Positions 1-9,900 of a stretch of DNA of 64,000 nucleotides are shown here, piece by piece. The translations under genes and the position numbers were made by a program. A model generated the notes under the pieces. That model saw only the letters and a program-made list of their open reading frames with translations, did no database searches and was not told the DNA's origin. This DNA is from Candidatus Paraluminiphilus aquimaris (GTDB lineage: Bacteria; Pseudomonadota; Gammaproteobacteria; Pseudomonadales; Halieaceae): positions 930,001-994,000 of the forward strand of contig NZ_CP036501.1 of assembly GCF_026230195.1 (NCBI RefSeq). Direction: 5' to 3'. Each line of letters starts with the position of its first letter. Within the stretch, counting starts at the first letter, position 1.

Positions 1-1073
1 CCGTCTATGGCATTAGTTGTGTCGACTGAGGTGCTCTCGTCATTCGAGGCGAGGTCTGCCGCACGCTCGGTTTGAGACGTTTTCTCTTCTGGATCCGTGT
101 CTTCTGGGTCAATATTTTCTGGGTCAGTGTTTTCTGGATCAGTGTTCTCTACCGTGGGCCCGCCATCAGCGGCATCAGTAGCAGCCAAGGCGTTTTTTAC
201 AGCTTCGGCATCTGCAAGCTCAGCATTTGCTTCAGGTCCTCGATTTAACACCTCTCCATTGGCCAGTTTGATGGCGTCGCCGTAGAACTCGAGTGCAAAC
301 GTGCGATTGCCGGTCCACCAAGCCCAATCACCCATGCGAACAAGGTCTTCAGCCTGAGCTTCCCGGCTGACCTTCAATCGATCGCGATTGAGCTGTTGCA
401 TGGCTATTAATAGTGAAATGCCTCGTTTGAAGGAGCTTTTAGATTGGCTGGCCGAGGTGCGCTCGCGCCGCATTTTGCCCGGCATAGCGGCGCCCACGCC
501 TTGGTGGCCGGCAAGGAGATATTGCGCTCGCACCATACCGTGGAGTGCCGGTAGCAACTCCTCGGAGTTTTCGCCATAGGTGGCAACCGATTCATTGAGT
601 GCTCTGCGATAGAAATTCCACGCTTTCCCCATTCTTGCTTGGATCGCTTCTTCCTCATCCATATCTTCTAAGAGCGCATATTGATGCCACTCGGCCTGCC
701 GGAGTAGTGCTTCGATTTTCTCAGGGCCGGAGGGCAGCACCTGCTTTTCGATGCGTGACATATACGCGTGACGCTCGTCAGCCAATGCCAACTCATCTAG
801 GGCGCGGTAACTCTGAATTTCAGCCCTTACGTAGGGTAGCTGGCTGGCAGCATTTAATCCGTCGCTGATACGACTGAGGTGGGTTGCCTGCTTTAGCACC
901 GGAATCGCTTCTTCGTGGCGGCCTTGAGCTTGTAGGTCAATGGCGGTGTTCCAAAGCGACTCTTGCTGCCTCGGATCGTAAGCGCCGTACACTGCCTTAT
1001 TGGCCCATGCAGGCGTCGCACAGACGCCTGCGAGAGCAGTTGTTATGACGAGACTTATCGAAAGCGTTTTCAC
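1..1073 (-). CDS. Secreted TPR-like protein with acidic pentapeptide repeat, C-terminus cut by window edge
   Basis: An open frame runs without a stop from a GTG at 1073 to the left edge (357 codons). The start is supported by AGAGGA seven bases upstream. The first 25 residues (MKTLSISLVITTALAGVCAT...) form a signal peptide ending near PAWA, so the protein is exported. Residues about 30-190 are helical and rich in Ala, Glu and Leu, with TPR-like pairs (for example LWNTAIDLQAQGRHEEAIPV). The C-terminal part is acidic and holds four tandem copies of a five-residue unit of the form E-N/D-T/I-D-P. I do not recognise a named family. It diverges from the thioesterase gene. A scaffold or envelope role is only a guess. 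Confidence 0.75.
   Translation of the reverse strand, partial: MKTLSISLVITTALAGVCATPAWANKAVYGAYDPRQQESLWNTAIDLQAQGRHEEAIPVLKQATHLSRISDGLNAASQLPYVRAEIQSYRALDELALADERHAYMSRIEKQVLPSGPEKIEALLRQAEWHQYALLEDMDEEEAIQARMGKAWNFYRRALNESVATYGENSEELLPALHGMVRAQYLLAGHQGVGAAMPGKMRRERTSASQSKSSFKRGISLLIAMQQLNRDRLKVSREAQAEDLVRMGDWAWWTGNRTFALEFYGDAIKLANGEVLNRGPEANAELADAEAVKNALAATDAADGGPTVENTDPENTDPENIDPEDTDPEEKTSQTERAADLASNDESTSVDTTNAID
87..146. repeat. Four tandem 15-bp repeats inside the secreted protein gene
   Basis: Four consecutive 15-bp units beginning TTCTGG(A/G)TC occupy this stretch. On the minus strand they encode the five-residue acidic unit E-N/D-T/I-D-P four times. The period is a multiple of three, so copy-number change would keep the reading frame. 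Confidence 0.85.
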
Positions 1074-1103
1074 GATTCAGTCCTCTTTGTGTGCAACCCA
1101 GTA

Positions 1104-1129
1104 TAGAGATAGTTTTATCTAAATCTCTA
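1104..1129. promoter_or_regulatory. Inverted repeat between divergent genes, candidate operator
   Basis: Arms TAGAGAT and ATCTCTA (7 bp, perfect) are separated by 12 bases, and a second nested pair AGATA/TATCT sits inside. The site lies between the GTG of the secreted protein (1073, minus) and the thioesterase start (1223, plus), where divergent promoters are expected. No regulator is assigned. Confidence 0.3.
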
Positions 1130-1222
1130 CGTCTTGTATTAGGGCATGTACACTTCGTGCGCATCCACCGTCTGGGCGAGAGCTGGACAGTCGATGAGCA
1201 AAGTGAGGAGGAAGGAAGTCCC

Positions 1223-2011
1223 ATGGGTAAGTTTGTAGACGACACATCGCTCGAAGAAATCGGTAATCATCGATGGAAAGCTTGCTTGCAAAAAGGCTGG
1301 AGAATAGGGCGTGTGCCGAATGGTGGTTATGTACTGGCTATTGTTGGGCGTGCGATTTCTCAGTCCTTGTCTGGTGCAGATCCACTATCGATTAATGCGT
1401 TTTATTTAGAGCCTACTACTTTGGGCGAGGCAGAAATTCACGTCGAAATTTTGAGACTGGGCAAAGGCACTCAATTTGCCACAGCACGGATGTACCAAGA
1501 GGGTAGTCTTAAGGTGATCGCGAACGCGGCGTATACCGACCTCGATAAGTTGAAGGGCCCAACCAATACTGTCATGACCATGCCAGATGTACCGTCCTTT
1601 GATGCTGTCGACGTGCCTGCGCATAACGTTCTAGAAATACACAGCACGATTGATACGCGGATCGTCAAAGGGCGGGAGTTTTTTGACAGCCAGGAGCCGA
1701 CAGGCACCGGAGAGTTTATTGCCTATATGCAGCACGTCGATGGCGCACCGATTGGCGTAATCGATTTGCTGATGTTTGGCGACATGATACCGCCGCCCTC
1801 ATTTACCTTAGTTCCCAACGTAGGGTGGGTGCCAACGGTGGAGATGACGATTCAGTTAAGGGGCGCGCCGGCGCCGGGGCCTATTTTATGTCATGCGCGC
1901 TCGCACACCCTGATCCGTGGTGTGACGGAGCAGGACTCTGAAATTTGGGATTCAAATGGCGACCTTGTTGCTGTGGGTCGCCAAACCATGAAGGTGCGAT
2001 CGATAAGCTGA
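1223..2011 (+). CDS. Acyl-CoA thioesterase family protein (double hotdog)
   Basis: Product of about 262 aa that probably hydrolyses acyl-CoA thioesters in the cytoplasm. The frame is open further upstream (to 1091), but ATG 1223 is preceded by a purine-rich GGAGGAAGGAAG and places the conserved W-x-I-G-R-V-P-N-G-G-Y motif near residue 30, as in the TesB-like/4HBT_3 family. The C-terminal half has the second hotdog, with PPPSF, W-V-P-T-V-E-M and a final IWDSNGDLVAVGRQ strand. Substrate chain length cannot be read from the sequence. It is a lone gene, divergent from the secreted protein and convergent with ggt. Confidence 0.85.
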   Translation: MGKFVDDTSLEEIGNHRWKACLQKGWRIGRVPNGGYVLAIVGRAISQSLSGADPLSINAFYLEPTTLGEAEIHVEILRLGKGTQFATARMYQEGSLKVIANAAYTDLDKLKGPTNTVMTMPDVPSFDAVDVPAHNVLEIHSTIDTRIVKGREFFDSQEPTGTGEFIAYMQHVDGAPIGVIDLLMFGDMIPPPSFTLVPNVGWVPTVEMTIQLRGAPAPGPILCHARSHTLIRGVTEQDSEIWDSNGDLVAVGRQTMKVRSIS

Positions 2012-2012
2012 C

Positions 2013-3746
2013 CTACCAGGTCGCGACATGACCACCAGGTCGTCTGGGGTCGGCGTAACCATAAAACCACCCATCTTCGATTTGCACCGAATTTACGCGC
2101 CCGATCGTGCTATTCGAGCGTAAAATCTTGTGTTTACTCTTTTCGAGGATGCGAATTGTATCCTCCGAAATGCCGGGCTCTACCATCGCCATATCCGGCA
2201 TCCATTGGTGATGTATGCGCGGGGAAGATGTAGCCATGCCGAGTGTCATATCAAATGCCATGAGGTTTAGCAGCGTTTGAGTGACCGCCGTGATGATGCG
2301 GGAGCCTCCAGGGCTGCCAGTGGCTACCCATGGTTTACCTTCTTTAAAAACCAAAGTGGGTGTCATTGACGATAGGGGGCGACTGCCAGCTGAAACGGCA
2401 TTTGCCTCGCCTTGCACAAGGCCATAACCGTTTGGAAATCCGGGCTTAGCTGCAAAGTCATCCATCTCATTATTAAGCAGCATGCCTGTGCCGGGGACCA
2501 CAATACCCGAGCCAAAACTAAAGTTGATGGTGTAGGTATTAGTGACGACATTACCGAACTGATCGACAACGGAGAAATGGGTCGTTTCAGTACTTTCATA
2601 ATCGTCAACGTCGCCAGGCTTGATGATTTCTGAAGGGGTCGCCTCGTCGTCCTTAATGAGCTCCCGACGTTTTTCCAGATACGGCTCACTCGTGAGCGTA
2701 GCAATGGGAATAGTCGTTCGGTCTGGATCGCCGAGGTATTCACTGCGATCCGCATAAGCCAACTTCATCGATTCGATCAGCAAATGCAGGTAGGCCGCGC
2801 TGTTATGGCCCATGTCCTCGATGGGGTAGGGCTCCAAAAGCTTCAAAATCTGAGAGACATGCACGCCGCCAGATGAAGGGGGTGGCGCACTGACAATGTC
2901 ATACCCTCTAAACGAAGCGCGAACGGGTTTTCGCTCGATCGCACGGTAGCTTGCGAGATCGTCGGCGTTCATAACACCGCCTCCTCGCTGCATTTCTGCT
3001 GCAATAAGCGCAGCCGTTTTACCTTTGTAAAACCCGTCGAAGCCTTTATCTCTCACACGCTTGAGCGTGGCGGCAAGATCAGGCTGCTTGAACAACGTGC
3101 CCATTGCCGGAGCTGTCCCCGTCCCTCCGAGATAAACGCGGTTTGCCTCTTCGTTACGGCCGAGGCGCTTTGCCGCTGAGCGCAAATTCAGGTGGAGCGC
3201 TGCAGGCACCGCAAAGCCGTTCTCTGCAAGATCGATGGCGGGCTGCATTACTGTTTTTAGATCCAGCGTGCCGTACTGCTCAAGTGCATGAATGAGTCCC
3301 GCAACGGTCCCTGGAATGCCAGCGGCACTCACACTGTTGTATGCCTTGCGCTTATTGACCGTTCCGTCTTCATTTAGAAACATATCTCGAGAGGCGGCGG
3401 CCGGCGCCATTTCGCGATAATCGATGAATACTTGCTCGTTAGCGTCAGCGAGGTGGACGAGCATAAATCCGCCGCCTGCGATGTTGCCGGCACGCGGCAG
3501 CGTTACAGCAAGCGCAAAGCTGGTCGCAACGGCCGCATCAATCGCATTGCCGCCTTTTTTTAACATAGCCAAACCGGCTTCTGAGGCTAATTTCTCAGGG
3601 CCTGACACCATGCCCCGCGACGCGATTGCAGGTATGAATCGCGTTCCGTAGTCGATCAACGGACCCCCTTGACTCTCGCTCTGCGCCAAGCTCCTCATGG
3701 GGCTTGTGATAATCAGGAAGGCGAGAAATAAACGAGTTAGACGCAT
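2013..3746 (-). CDS. ggt: Gamma-glutamyltranspeptidase
   Basis: Periplasmic gamma-glutamyltransferase (about 577 aa) that cleaves and transfers the gamma-glutamyl group of glutathione and related peptides. ATG 3746 is chosen over an upstream TTG (3761) because GGAG lies nine bases before it and it begins a signal peptide (MRLTRLFLAFLIIT...) ending near SLAQ. The autoprocessing site TTHFSVVD is at about residue 388, where the Thr becomes the nucleophile of the small subunit. The substrate-binding region SRPLSSMTPT and the glycine loop GSPGGSRII follow. Length and motif order are normal. It is divergent from pdxH. Confidence 0.95.
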   Translation of the reverse strand: MRLTRLFLAFLIITSPMRSLAQSESQGGPLIDYGTRFIPAIASRGMVSGPEKLASEAGLAMLKKGGNAIDAAVATSFALAVTLPRAGNIAGGGFMLVHLADANEQVFIDYREMAPAAASRDMFLNEDGTVNKRKAYNSVSAAGIPGTVAGLIHALEQYGTLDLKTVMQPAIDLAENGFAVPAALHLNLRSAAKRLGRNEEANRVYLGGTGTAPAMGTLFKQPDLAATLKRVRDKGFDGFYKGKTAALIAAEMQRGGGVMNADDLASYRAIERKPVRASFRGYDIVSAPPPSSGGVHVSQILKLLEPYPIEDMGHNSAAYLHLLIESMKLAYADRSEYLGDPDRTTIPIATLTSEPYLEKRRELIKDDEATPSEIIKPGDVDDYESTETTHFSVVDQFGNVVTNTYTINFSFGSGIVVPGTGMLLNNEMDDFAAKPGFPNGYGLVQGEANAVSAGSRPLSSMTPTLVFKEGKPWVATGSPGGSRIITAVTQTLLNLMAFDMTLGMATSSPRIHHQWMPDMAMVEPGISEDTIRILEKSKHKILRSNSTIGRVNSVQIEDGWFYGYADPRRPGGHVATW

Positions 3747-3900
3747 CAATACGTGCTCCAAAAAATACGAGAGAGGAAATTAACACAGGTTGCTCCTCTT
3801 ATTGACCACCCTCTGAGAAGTGAGCGTGCAATATCGTAAACGCGACTTGCTCCGCAATACCTTTGCAATATCGATTACCATTGCCACTTCAGGAGGGTAT

Positions 3901-4551
3901 ATGGAACTCAAAGACTTTCGCAGACAGTATACGAAGGGTGGGCTGCGGCGCGGTGCGTTACCAGAGCAGCCAATGGCCTTGTTCGAGCAGTGGCAGGCAG
4001 ATGCGACGGCGGCAGGGCTCGCCGATCCAACCGGCTGCGTTGTGGCGACTGTGCACCCTGGTGGCATGGTGCGCCAACGCTTTGTGCTTCTAAAAGGGGT
4101 CGATGAGCGAGGGTTCGTCTTCTATACCAATTATAAAAGCGACAAGGCCGTTGCGCTCTCTCACTGTGACGAGGCCTCGATGCTATTTCCCTGGAATGAG
4201 CTTGATCGTCAAGTCAGTATTTCGGGTGTTGTGCGGAAAGTGTCTGAAGAGGAATCCGATCAATACTTCGCGGCGCGACCGCGCGCCAGTCAACTCGCCG
4301 CATGGACATCACAGCAAAGCCAGCCGATTGAGAGCCGTGATGCCTTAGAACAACAGTTTCACGCCACCGTTGCTCGCTTTGAGGGCGATCACGTTGCGCG
4401 ACCCCCGCACTGGGGTGGATTTCGCTTAGAGCCTACTCGGATTGAATTTTGGCAGGGCGGTAGCGACAGGCTTCACGATCGTTTTGTTTACGTTTCAGAG
4501 CCGTCTGAACAGGGCTCAGATCAATGGCGACTATCGCGCCTACAACCCTAA
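3901..4551 (+). CDS. pdxH: Pyridoxamine 5'-phosphate oxidase
   Basis: FMN-dependent enzyme that oxidises pyridoxine/pyridoxamine 5'-phosphate to pyridoxal 5'-phosphate. ATG 3901 follows AGGAGG closely and gives 216 aa, close to the usual 218; the longer open frame upstream is not used. Visible motifs are RQRFVLLKGVDERGFVFYTN (FMN and substrate binding), the SRPRASQ-like RPRASQLAAWTSQQSQPI and the C-terminal W-R-L-S-R-L-Q-P. It is a single gene, convergent with cinA. Confidence 0.96.
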   Translation: MELKDFRRQYTKGGLRRGALPEQPMALFEQWQADATAAGLADPTGCVVATVHPGGMVRQRFVLLKGVDERGFVFYTNYKSDKAVALSHCDEASMLFPWNELDRQVSISGVVRKVSEEESDQYFAARPRASQLAAWTSQQSQPIESRDALEQQFHATVARFEGDHVARPPHWGGFRLEPTRIEFWQGGSDRLHDRFVYVSEPSEQGSDQWRLSRLQP

Positions 4552-4585
4552 TTTGAATCTGAACTCGTCGTACCCTGCGAAAGAT

Positions 4586-5872
4586 TCACGCACTCCGATA
4601 AACAAATCGCTTGATGTAGTGAGGAATCGGAGGGAGCTCCAAGAGCTGCCGTCTCATAAGATCAAGGCCAATCGCAGCAACGAGGATCTGAAATCGCTCG
4701 CGAGAACCGGGGATTTGCAACCGGATAGCATCGTTATTGTCCTTTGTACCCCAGGCGAGCCACACCGTGCCCACGGGCTTGTCCTCGCTACCACCACCCG
4801 GGCCGGCAACGCCTGAAACGGCAATACCGATATCTGCGTTTGCTTTTGTTAATGCGCCGAGCAACATAGCGCGAACAACCCCTTCACTGACCGCGCCGTG
4901 GCTATTGATTGTGTCCTCAGAGACATGGAGTACCTGCTGCTTAGCCGTGTTGGCATAGGTGACAAAGCCGGCTCCAAATACCTGCGACGATCCCGCTTCT
5001 TTTGTAATCAGCGAGGCAATCAGGCCACCCGTGCATGACTCTGCCGTGGTCAACGTCATTCGCTTTTCAACCAATACACGCTGCAGCGCCATGGCGAGCT
5101 GATCGCTGTCCTCTCCAATAACATGATCGCCAATGAGCTCAAGGAGTAGCTGCTCAGCCTGGTCGCGCTTTTCAAGAAGCGCTTCATCATCAACTTGCAG
5201 TTTTAGTTCAAGTTGCGGCAAGCCTGATCGAAACCCTAGGACGACCCCTTCCGGCCAATCTTGATTTCGTTCGTTGACCAATTCTTGAATGGTGGATTCG
5301 CCAATGCCAAATGTTTGAAGCCGGCGTATATAAGTGGTGCCCGAGCCCACGCGCTGAGCAACGCGTTGACCGATTTCAGGCAGCATGGCTGTTAGCTCCA
5401 CCGGCACGCCAGGCGTGGTGATGACTAAGCTCTCGCCTATTTCGACTGCAAAACCGACAGCGCTGCCAATAGGGTTGTCAACGATGTCCGCGGACTCAGG
5501 TAAAAGCGCTTGTTTAAGATTGCTCGCGTTGAGTTCTAGGCCGCGTTTTTCACACCATTCTTCAAGGTGTTTGATCGCCTTTGGGTGGTCAGTCAGTCGC
5601 TCCCCTAAGACGTCGGCTACAACGTCTGCTGTCAGATCGTCCTCGGTTGGGCCGAGACCACCGTTGATGATGACAACGCCCGCATCCTGACACAGCGCTC
5701 TTAGGCTTTCTCTGAGCAACTCTTGATCGTCACCTACGGTAATCTTTTTACTGATCGCGATTTGCCGCTCTCCCAGTGCGATGGCAATCCGCGAGGAATT
5801 ACTGTCCACGGTATCACCGCTCATCAGTTCATTGCCGGTAAGAAGAAGCGCGACTTTTTTATGCTGTGACAT
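4586..5872 (-). CDS. cinA: CinA-like nicotinamide mononucleotide deamidase/pyrophosphatase
   Basis: Two-domain protein (428 aa) implicated in pyridine nucleotide salvage. The N-terminal molybdopterin-binding-like domain has GNELMSGDTVDSNS and INGGLGPTEDDLT; the C-terminal PncC-like deamidase domain has AESCTGGLIASLI and GVAGPGGGSEDKPVGT. ATG 5872 with AAGGA eight bases upstream is preferred to an upstream in-frame ATG at 5923, which would run close to the end of asnS. It lies 62 bases downstream of asnS on the same strand and may be co-transcribed. Confidence 0.92.
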   Translation of the reverse strand: MSQHKKVALLLTGNELMSGDTVDSNSSRIAIALGERQIAISKKITVGDDQELLRESLRALCQDAGVVIINGGLGPTEDDLTADVVADVLGERLTDHPKAIKHLEEWCEKRGLELNASNLKQALLPESADIVDNPIGSAVGFAVEIGESLVITTPGVPVELTAMLPEIGQRVAQRVGSGTTYIRRLQTFGIGESTIQELVNERNQDWPEGVVLGFRSGLPQLELKLQVDDEALLEKRDQAEQLLLELIGDHVIGEDSDQLAMALQRVLVEKRMTLTTAESCTGGLIASLITKEAGSSQVFGAGFVTYANTAKQQVLHVSEDTINSHGAVSEGVVRAMLLGALTKANADIGIAVSGVAGPGGGSEDKPVGTVWLAWGTKDNNDAIRLQIPGSRERFQILVAAIGLDLMRRQLLELPPIPHYIKRFVYRSA

Positions 5873-5934
5873 GTTTATCCTTCGAGATAGCGAAACACTG
5901 AGAAGCGGCCTTTTAGGCCTCAATGACTCGTTGA

Positions 5935-7332
5935 TCAGAAGTCGGCGTTTCCTGGCGTTCTTGGAAATGGAATGACGTCTCTGACGTTTTCCATGCCGGT
6001 GATATAAGCCACTAGCCGCTCAAAGCCAAGACCAAACCCCGCATGCGGCACCGTCCCGTAGCGGCGTAAATCGCGATACCACCAGAGCGTCTCTTTGAGC
6101 CCCTCGTCCATTCGGGCGTCCAATACATCGAGCCGCTCTTCGCGCTGGCTACCCCCAATAATCTCACCAATGCCCGGCGCAAGGACGTCCATGGCGGCCA
6201 CAGTTTTTTCGTCATCGTTTAGGCGCATGTAAAATGCTTTTATATCGCGCGGATAATCGGTTACTACCACGGGTGACTTGAAATGCTCCTCGGCTAGGAA
6301 ACGTTCGTGCTCGGAGGCCATGTCGATTCCCCATTCGACAGGGTATTCAAACTTTTTGCCTGACTTCAGCAAAATGTCGATCGCATCGGTATAAGTGACA
6401 CGAACAAAGGGATTTTCAACAATATTTCCCAAACGCTCGAGCACTGTCTTATCGATGCGCTGTTGAAAAAACCCGAGATCCGTTTCGCAGTCGTTCAGTA
6501 CCCGCGCGGATACCGACTTCAATAATCTTTCTGCAAGTGCGGCATTGTCAGCTAGGTCAGCAAAGGCCACTTCCGGCTCTACCATCCAGAACTCAGCTAA
6601 GTGTCGCGACGTATTGGAGTTCTCTGCGCGAAATGTCGGACCGAAGGTATAAACCTTGTTCATTGAGAGACAGTAAGACTCAACGGCAAGCTGGCCTGAT
6701 ACCGTGAGGTAGGCGTCACCACCGAAAAAATCCTGTCCTGTATCGACTTGCCCCTCGTCATTGCGGGGAAGATTGTTGAGATCTAAAGTGCTGACACGAA
6801 ATAATTCGCCGGCGCCTTCGCAATCGCTTGCCGTAATAATGGGGGTGTTGACCCAGTAAAAATCTTCGCCGTGGAAAAAATCGTGGATAGCGTTTGCTAC
6901 GGTGTGACGCACCCGAGTGACGGCACCAAAGGTGTTTGTTCGCGTTCGCAGGTGTGCTTGGGTACGAAGGTACTCAAACGTGTGGCGTTTCTTCGCAATA
7001 GGATACGACTCTGGGTCGTCGACATCGCCGATTAAGACAACGCTTGAGGCTTGAATTTCAACGGCTTGCCCGCCGCCTTGTGACGCAACTAATTGACCCG
7101 TAACGCAGACCGCACATCCGGTGGATAGCTTCAGCACCTCTGATTCGTAGTTATCTAAATCCTTGGGTGCGACACACTGCAAACTGTCAAAGTGGCTACC
7201 GTCGTTTACGGCTAAAAATGAAATGCCGGCCTTTGAATCACGTTTGGAGCGTAGCCAACCGTTGACGGTGATTTCTGTGCCAATAAGCGAGCCGTCTGTC
7301 AGTAGTTGTTTTACGGGATGAAGCTTGGCCAT
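5935..7332 (-). CDS. asnS: Asparagine--tRNA ligase
   Basis: Class II aminoacyl-tRNA synthetase (465 aa) charging tRNA-Asn. An N-terminal OB-fold anticodon-binding domain ([20 protein letters not shown]) is followed by the catalytic core with motif 2 ([19 protein letters not shown]) and motif 3 ([15 protein letters not shown]) and the class-typical ending [13 protein letters not shown] 7332 has AGGA about ten bases upstream. Length is normal. It sits between the RNase II-family gene and cinA on one strand. Confidence 0.97.
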   Translation of the reverse strand: MAKLHPVKQLLTDGSLIGTEITVNGWLRSKRDSKAGISFLAVNDGSHFDSLQCVAPKDLDNYESEVLKLSTGCAVCVTGQLVASQGGGQAVEIQASSVVLIGDVDDPESYPIAKKRHTFEYLRTQAHLRTRTNTFGAVTRVRHTVANAIHDFFHGEDFYWVNTPIITASDCEGAGELFRVSTLDLNNLPRNDEGQVDTGQDFFGGDAYLTVSGQLAVESYCLSMNKVYTFGPTFRAENSNTSRHLAEFWMVEPEVAFADLADNAALAERLLKSVSARVLNDCETDLGFFQQRIDKTVLERLGNIVENPFVRVTYTDAIDILLKSGKKFEYPVEWGIDMASEHERFLAEEHFKSPVVVTDYPRDIKAFYMRLNDDEKTVAAMDVLAPGIGEIIGGSQREERLDVLDARMDEGLKETLWWYRDLRRYGTVPHAGFGLGFERLVAYITGMENVRDVIPFPRTPGNADF

Positions 7333-7385
7333 GATGGAATGATCCTGCGAACGAGATGGTTTGAAAGGCGTGTTAGCCCTCGGGT

Positions 7386-9395
7386 TTAGGTTTTTTGTGT
7401 GTCATCAGTGGCACCGGAGTCCGATGCAGTGACTGAGCTTGATGCCAAAATCGAAAAAGCCGCTTGCGTGCCACGAGGCTTTTCTGTCGGCTGGTACTCG
7501 ACCCTAATCTGTTGCCCCAGCACAAAACGTGCGTTTTTACTTTTGAGCGACATCTCCCATTTATCAAAACTGAACTTATCGTTGTGGCTACGCAAATCGA
7601 TGACGCCTTCTAAGCCATTTTTGTCGAGCCGGACGGTGAAGCCGGAGGTGTTGATGTGAACGACAGACGCGTCGAACTGATTTTCTCCCCCTGCTGCAAG
7701 CTTGTTCAGGAAGTTACACGTAAGCCAGTTTTGAGCTGTATTGACCGCCTGGCGATTTTTTGCGCTGGCTTGGTTAATCGCATCAAAGACTGTCGCTTGA
7801 GCGGGTGTTACGGACGTATCTCCAAGCATCGCTTTGAGCTGAAGATGCACGCAGTAGTCGAGCGCCTTTCGCAGAGGCGAGGTGCCGTTTGTGTAGAGGG
7901 GAACCGCCATTCCCATATGCGGAGCCGCTTTAACACTGAAGCTGGCTCGAGCCATCAGTCTGTTAATCATCGCTCTTAGCGGACGTTCATCTGTGGCGGC
8001 GTTTAGCGCATTGATCAGTGCGCGGAAGCCCTCGATGGTAGAAAAATCTGTCTCTGCCATCTCCGGCAGAAAGCGGTTTAAGAACTCTTTTGCCTCATCA
8101 CTTTTGTCGCGGCGAATGCCGGCATGCGTTACGAAAGGTCCGGGCTTATCCGAGGCTCTCAGTTCACTGGCAATCGCTTTGTTGGCGGCGACCATGCACT
8201 CCTCGACGAGGATTTGTGAGGTGCGTTTTGCGACAGGCTCAATGCTCCCGATCTGCTTGGTCTCATCGAGTATCCATCGATAGTCGGTTCTGTGCTCAAT
8301 CACTAATTCGTTCTGCTCGCGCCAAGACCTCAGGGCCTGAAAGCACGCGTGTAAGGTGGCGATCTCTGCTGACATGTCGTGGTCAGTGTTGCCCTCAATA
8401 ATGCCATCGACCTCTTGGTAACTCAGCTTAGCTTTAGAGCACACAGTGCCAAGCGCGAGCGAGGCATTTGAGGTCTCACCCGTTGCGGCAATTGTCAGCT
8501 GACAAACAATGGCAGGGCGGTTTTCGGCGGGTGCAAGCGCGGCCGGTTTTGAAACCGAGTCAGGCAACATGGGAATAGCAGTGCCATGGAAGTAGTGCGA
8601 CGTGCCCCGTTCCGCGATAACTTTTGTCATCGAGCTGGAGTGACCGATCAAAGCACTCGGATCTGCAATCGCCACACTGAGTTTCCAGCCATCTTCGATC
8701 GACTCGGCGCAGATTGCATCATCTATGTCAGTAGTCGATGCAGCGTCAATGCTCACTAGCGGCAGAGCGGTGAAGTCTGTTCGCGCTGCGGCTGTGTCAG
8801 GCATCGTTTTTAATGCCTGGTCCAACGATTGAACGGACGTTTTTGGCAGGTATCGAGCGATGCCCGCGCGCAATGCGCAGTACTCGTTCTCGATTCCTGG
8901 TGTATGCATGTTACCTAGGTTCTGAAGTACTTTTACCGCAGGTTTGCCATCGCCAAACGGGTGCCGTTGCAACTGACATTGAACGAGGTCGCCCTGTTTA
9001 GCGCCAGATCGCGCGTTGGGAGGAATAAACAGCCATCGAGTGAAGTTGGCTAATTCCGGTACATCGGGCGCGATAAAAAAAGCCTTTCCTTTTTGAACAA
9101 CTTCGCCAACAAAGCAATCAACGCTCGTGCTCAGTAGTTTTTCCAACTCCCCGGCTGTCTGGGATTTGGCCTTCTTGTCGTTTGACGCTACCGGCTTTAT
9201 GACAATGGAGACACGATCGCCAGGAAGCACTCGCTGCATCTCGTCGGGTGCAAGAAAGATCTCGCGGTTGTCATCAAGAACAACAAAACCAAATCGGTGA
9301 CGCGTGGCCTTGACGATTCCCTCGGCGTATTCCTTGTCGGCTTCGATTTGATCTTTGAGGCCCTGAAGCTGTGAGAGGGCGTTTTTATCTAGCAT
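7386..9395 (-). CDS. RNase II/RNB-family exoribonuclease
   Basis: Predicted 3'-5' exoribonuclease of 669 aa, slightly longer than E. coli Rnb (644). An N-terminal OB region ([23 protein letters not shown]) precedes the RNB catalytic domain, whose metal-binding Asp cluster is visible as [17 protein letters not shown] near residues 215-230. A C-terminal S1 domain ([20 protein letters not shown]) follows. The window also encodes RNase R (rnr) and oligoribonuclease (orn), so this is the RNase II-like paralogue; I give no symbol because the orthology to rnb is not certain. It is 53 bases upstream of asnS on the same strand. Confidence 0.88.
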   Translation of the reverse strand: MLDKNALSQLQGLKDQIEADKEYAEGIVKATRHRFGFVVLDDNREIFLAPDEMQRVLPGDRVSIVIKPVASNDKKAKSQTAGELEKLLSTSVDCFVGEVVQKGKAFFIAPDVPELANFTRWLFIPPNARSGAKQGDLVQCQLQRHPFGDGKPAVKVLQNLGNMHTPGIENEYCALRAGIARYLPKTSVQSLDQALKTMPDTAAARTDFTALPLVSIDAASTTDIDDAICAESIEDGWKLSVAIADPSALIGHSSSMTKVIAERGTSHYFHGTAIPMLPDSVSKPAALAPAENRPAIVCQLTIAATGETSNASLALGTVCSKAKLSYQEVDGIIEGNTDHDMSAEIATLHACFQALRSWREQNELVIEHRTDYRWILDETKQIGSIEPVAKRTSQILVEECMVAANKAIASELRASDKPGPFVTHAGIRRDKSDEAKEFLNRFLPEMAETDFSTIEGFRALINALNAATDERPLRAMINRLMARASFSVKAAPHMGMAVPLYTNGTSPLRKALDYCVHLQLKAMLGDTSVTPAQATVFDAINQASAKNRQAVNTAQNWLTCNFLNKLAAGGENQFDASVVHINTSGFTVRLDKNGLEGVIDLRSHNDKFSFDKWEMSLKSKNARFVLGQQIRVEYQPTEKPRGTQAAFSILASSSVTASDSGATDDTQKT

Positions 9396-9900
9396 TTTAT
9401 GGGCGAGTCTCTTGCGTCATGCTTGCGGCGGTCTTGTTTTCGCACTCACATTAGAGCGTGAAGTGAGTGCACACGGGTTAGGTGCCTGTATCTTCGTTCT
9501 GACTTAAAAGCGGTGATTTCACAATGTCAGCACGGTGTTTTTTTACCCGCTTAGTTGAGTTCATCTTCCACAGTTAAATCCTAGCTGACAGACGGCGATT
9601 TTTCACGTTTTTATGCCGAACAAAAAATTCATCAAACGCCGATTGACATGCGATACGCGGGTGGTTTTACTGAAGGGGCCCGAAATGGAGAGAGTAGGAC
9701 GACTTATTGGTAATGACGCCGAGACCTAATGCCTTGACGCTTCGTTCCATCCGCCGACGCTGTGATGTCTTTACGGCGCTCAACTTTCCGTTACCCCTAA
9801 AGAAACACTATAACCATTTTGTGGTCCGCTGTTGGGGACATTCTTTGGACGTGCCCCACGTGTTTCTGATCCGTTTTTTAACTCAGCGCCTGGAGATTCT
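9396..9900. other. 505-bp gap between divergent RNase II-family and phoH genes
   Basis: No convincing gene is seen. The stretch should contain divergent promoters. A perfect TTGACA at 9643-9648 has only a poor -10 (TTTTAC) 17 bases later; a TATAAC at 9809-9814, with TTTCCG 18 bases upstream, is an alternative for phoH. A 14-codon ORF (9685-9729) with AAGGGG before its ATG is possible but unsupported. Confidence 0.4.

Noticed and set aside
599-868. 89-codon + strand ORF opposite the secreted protein gene
   Set aside because: It is a shadow of the signal-peptide-bearing minus strand frame, which has a ribosome site and consistent coding pattern.
4442-4816. 124-codon + strand ORF after pdxH
   Set aside because: It overlaps the end of pdxH in another frame and the 3' part of cinA; no ribosome site and no family resemblance.
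9685-9729. 14-codon mini ORF with AAGGGG upstream in the phoH leader
   Set aside because: Too short to judge; no attenuator stems follow it.
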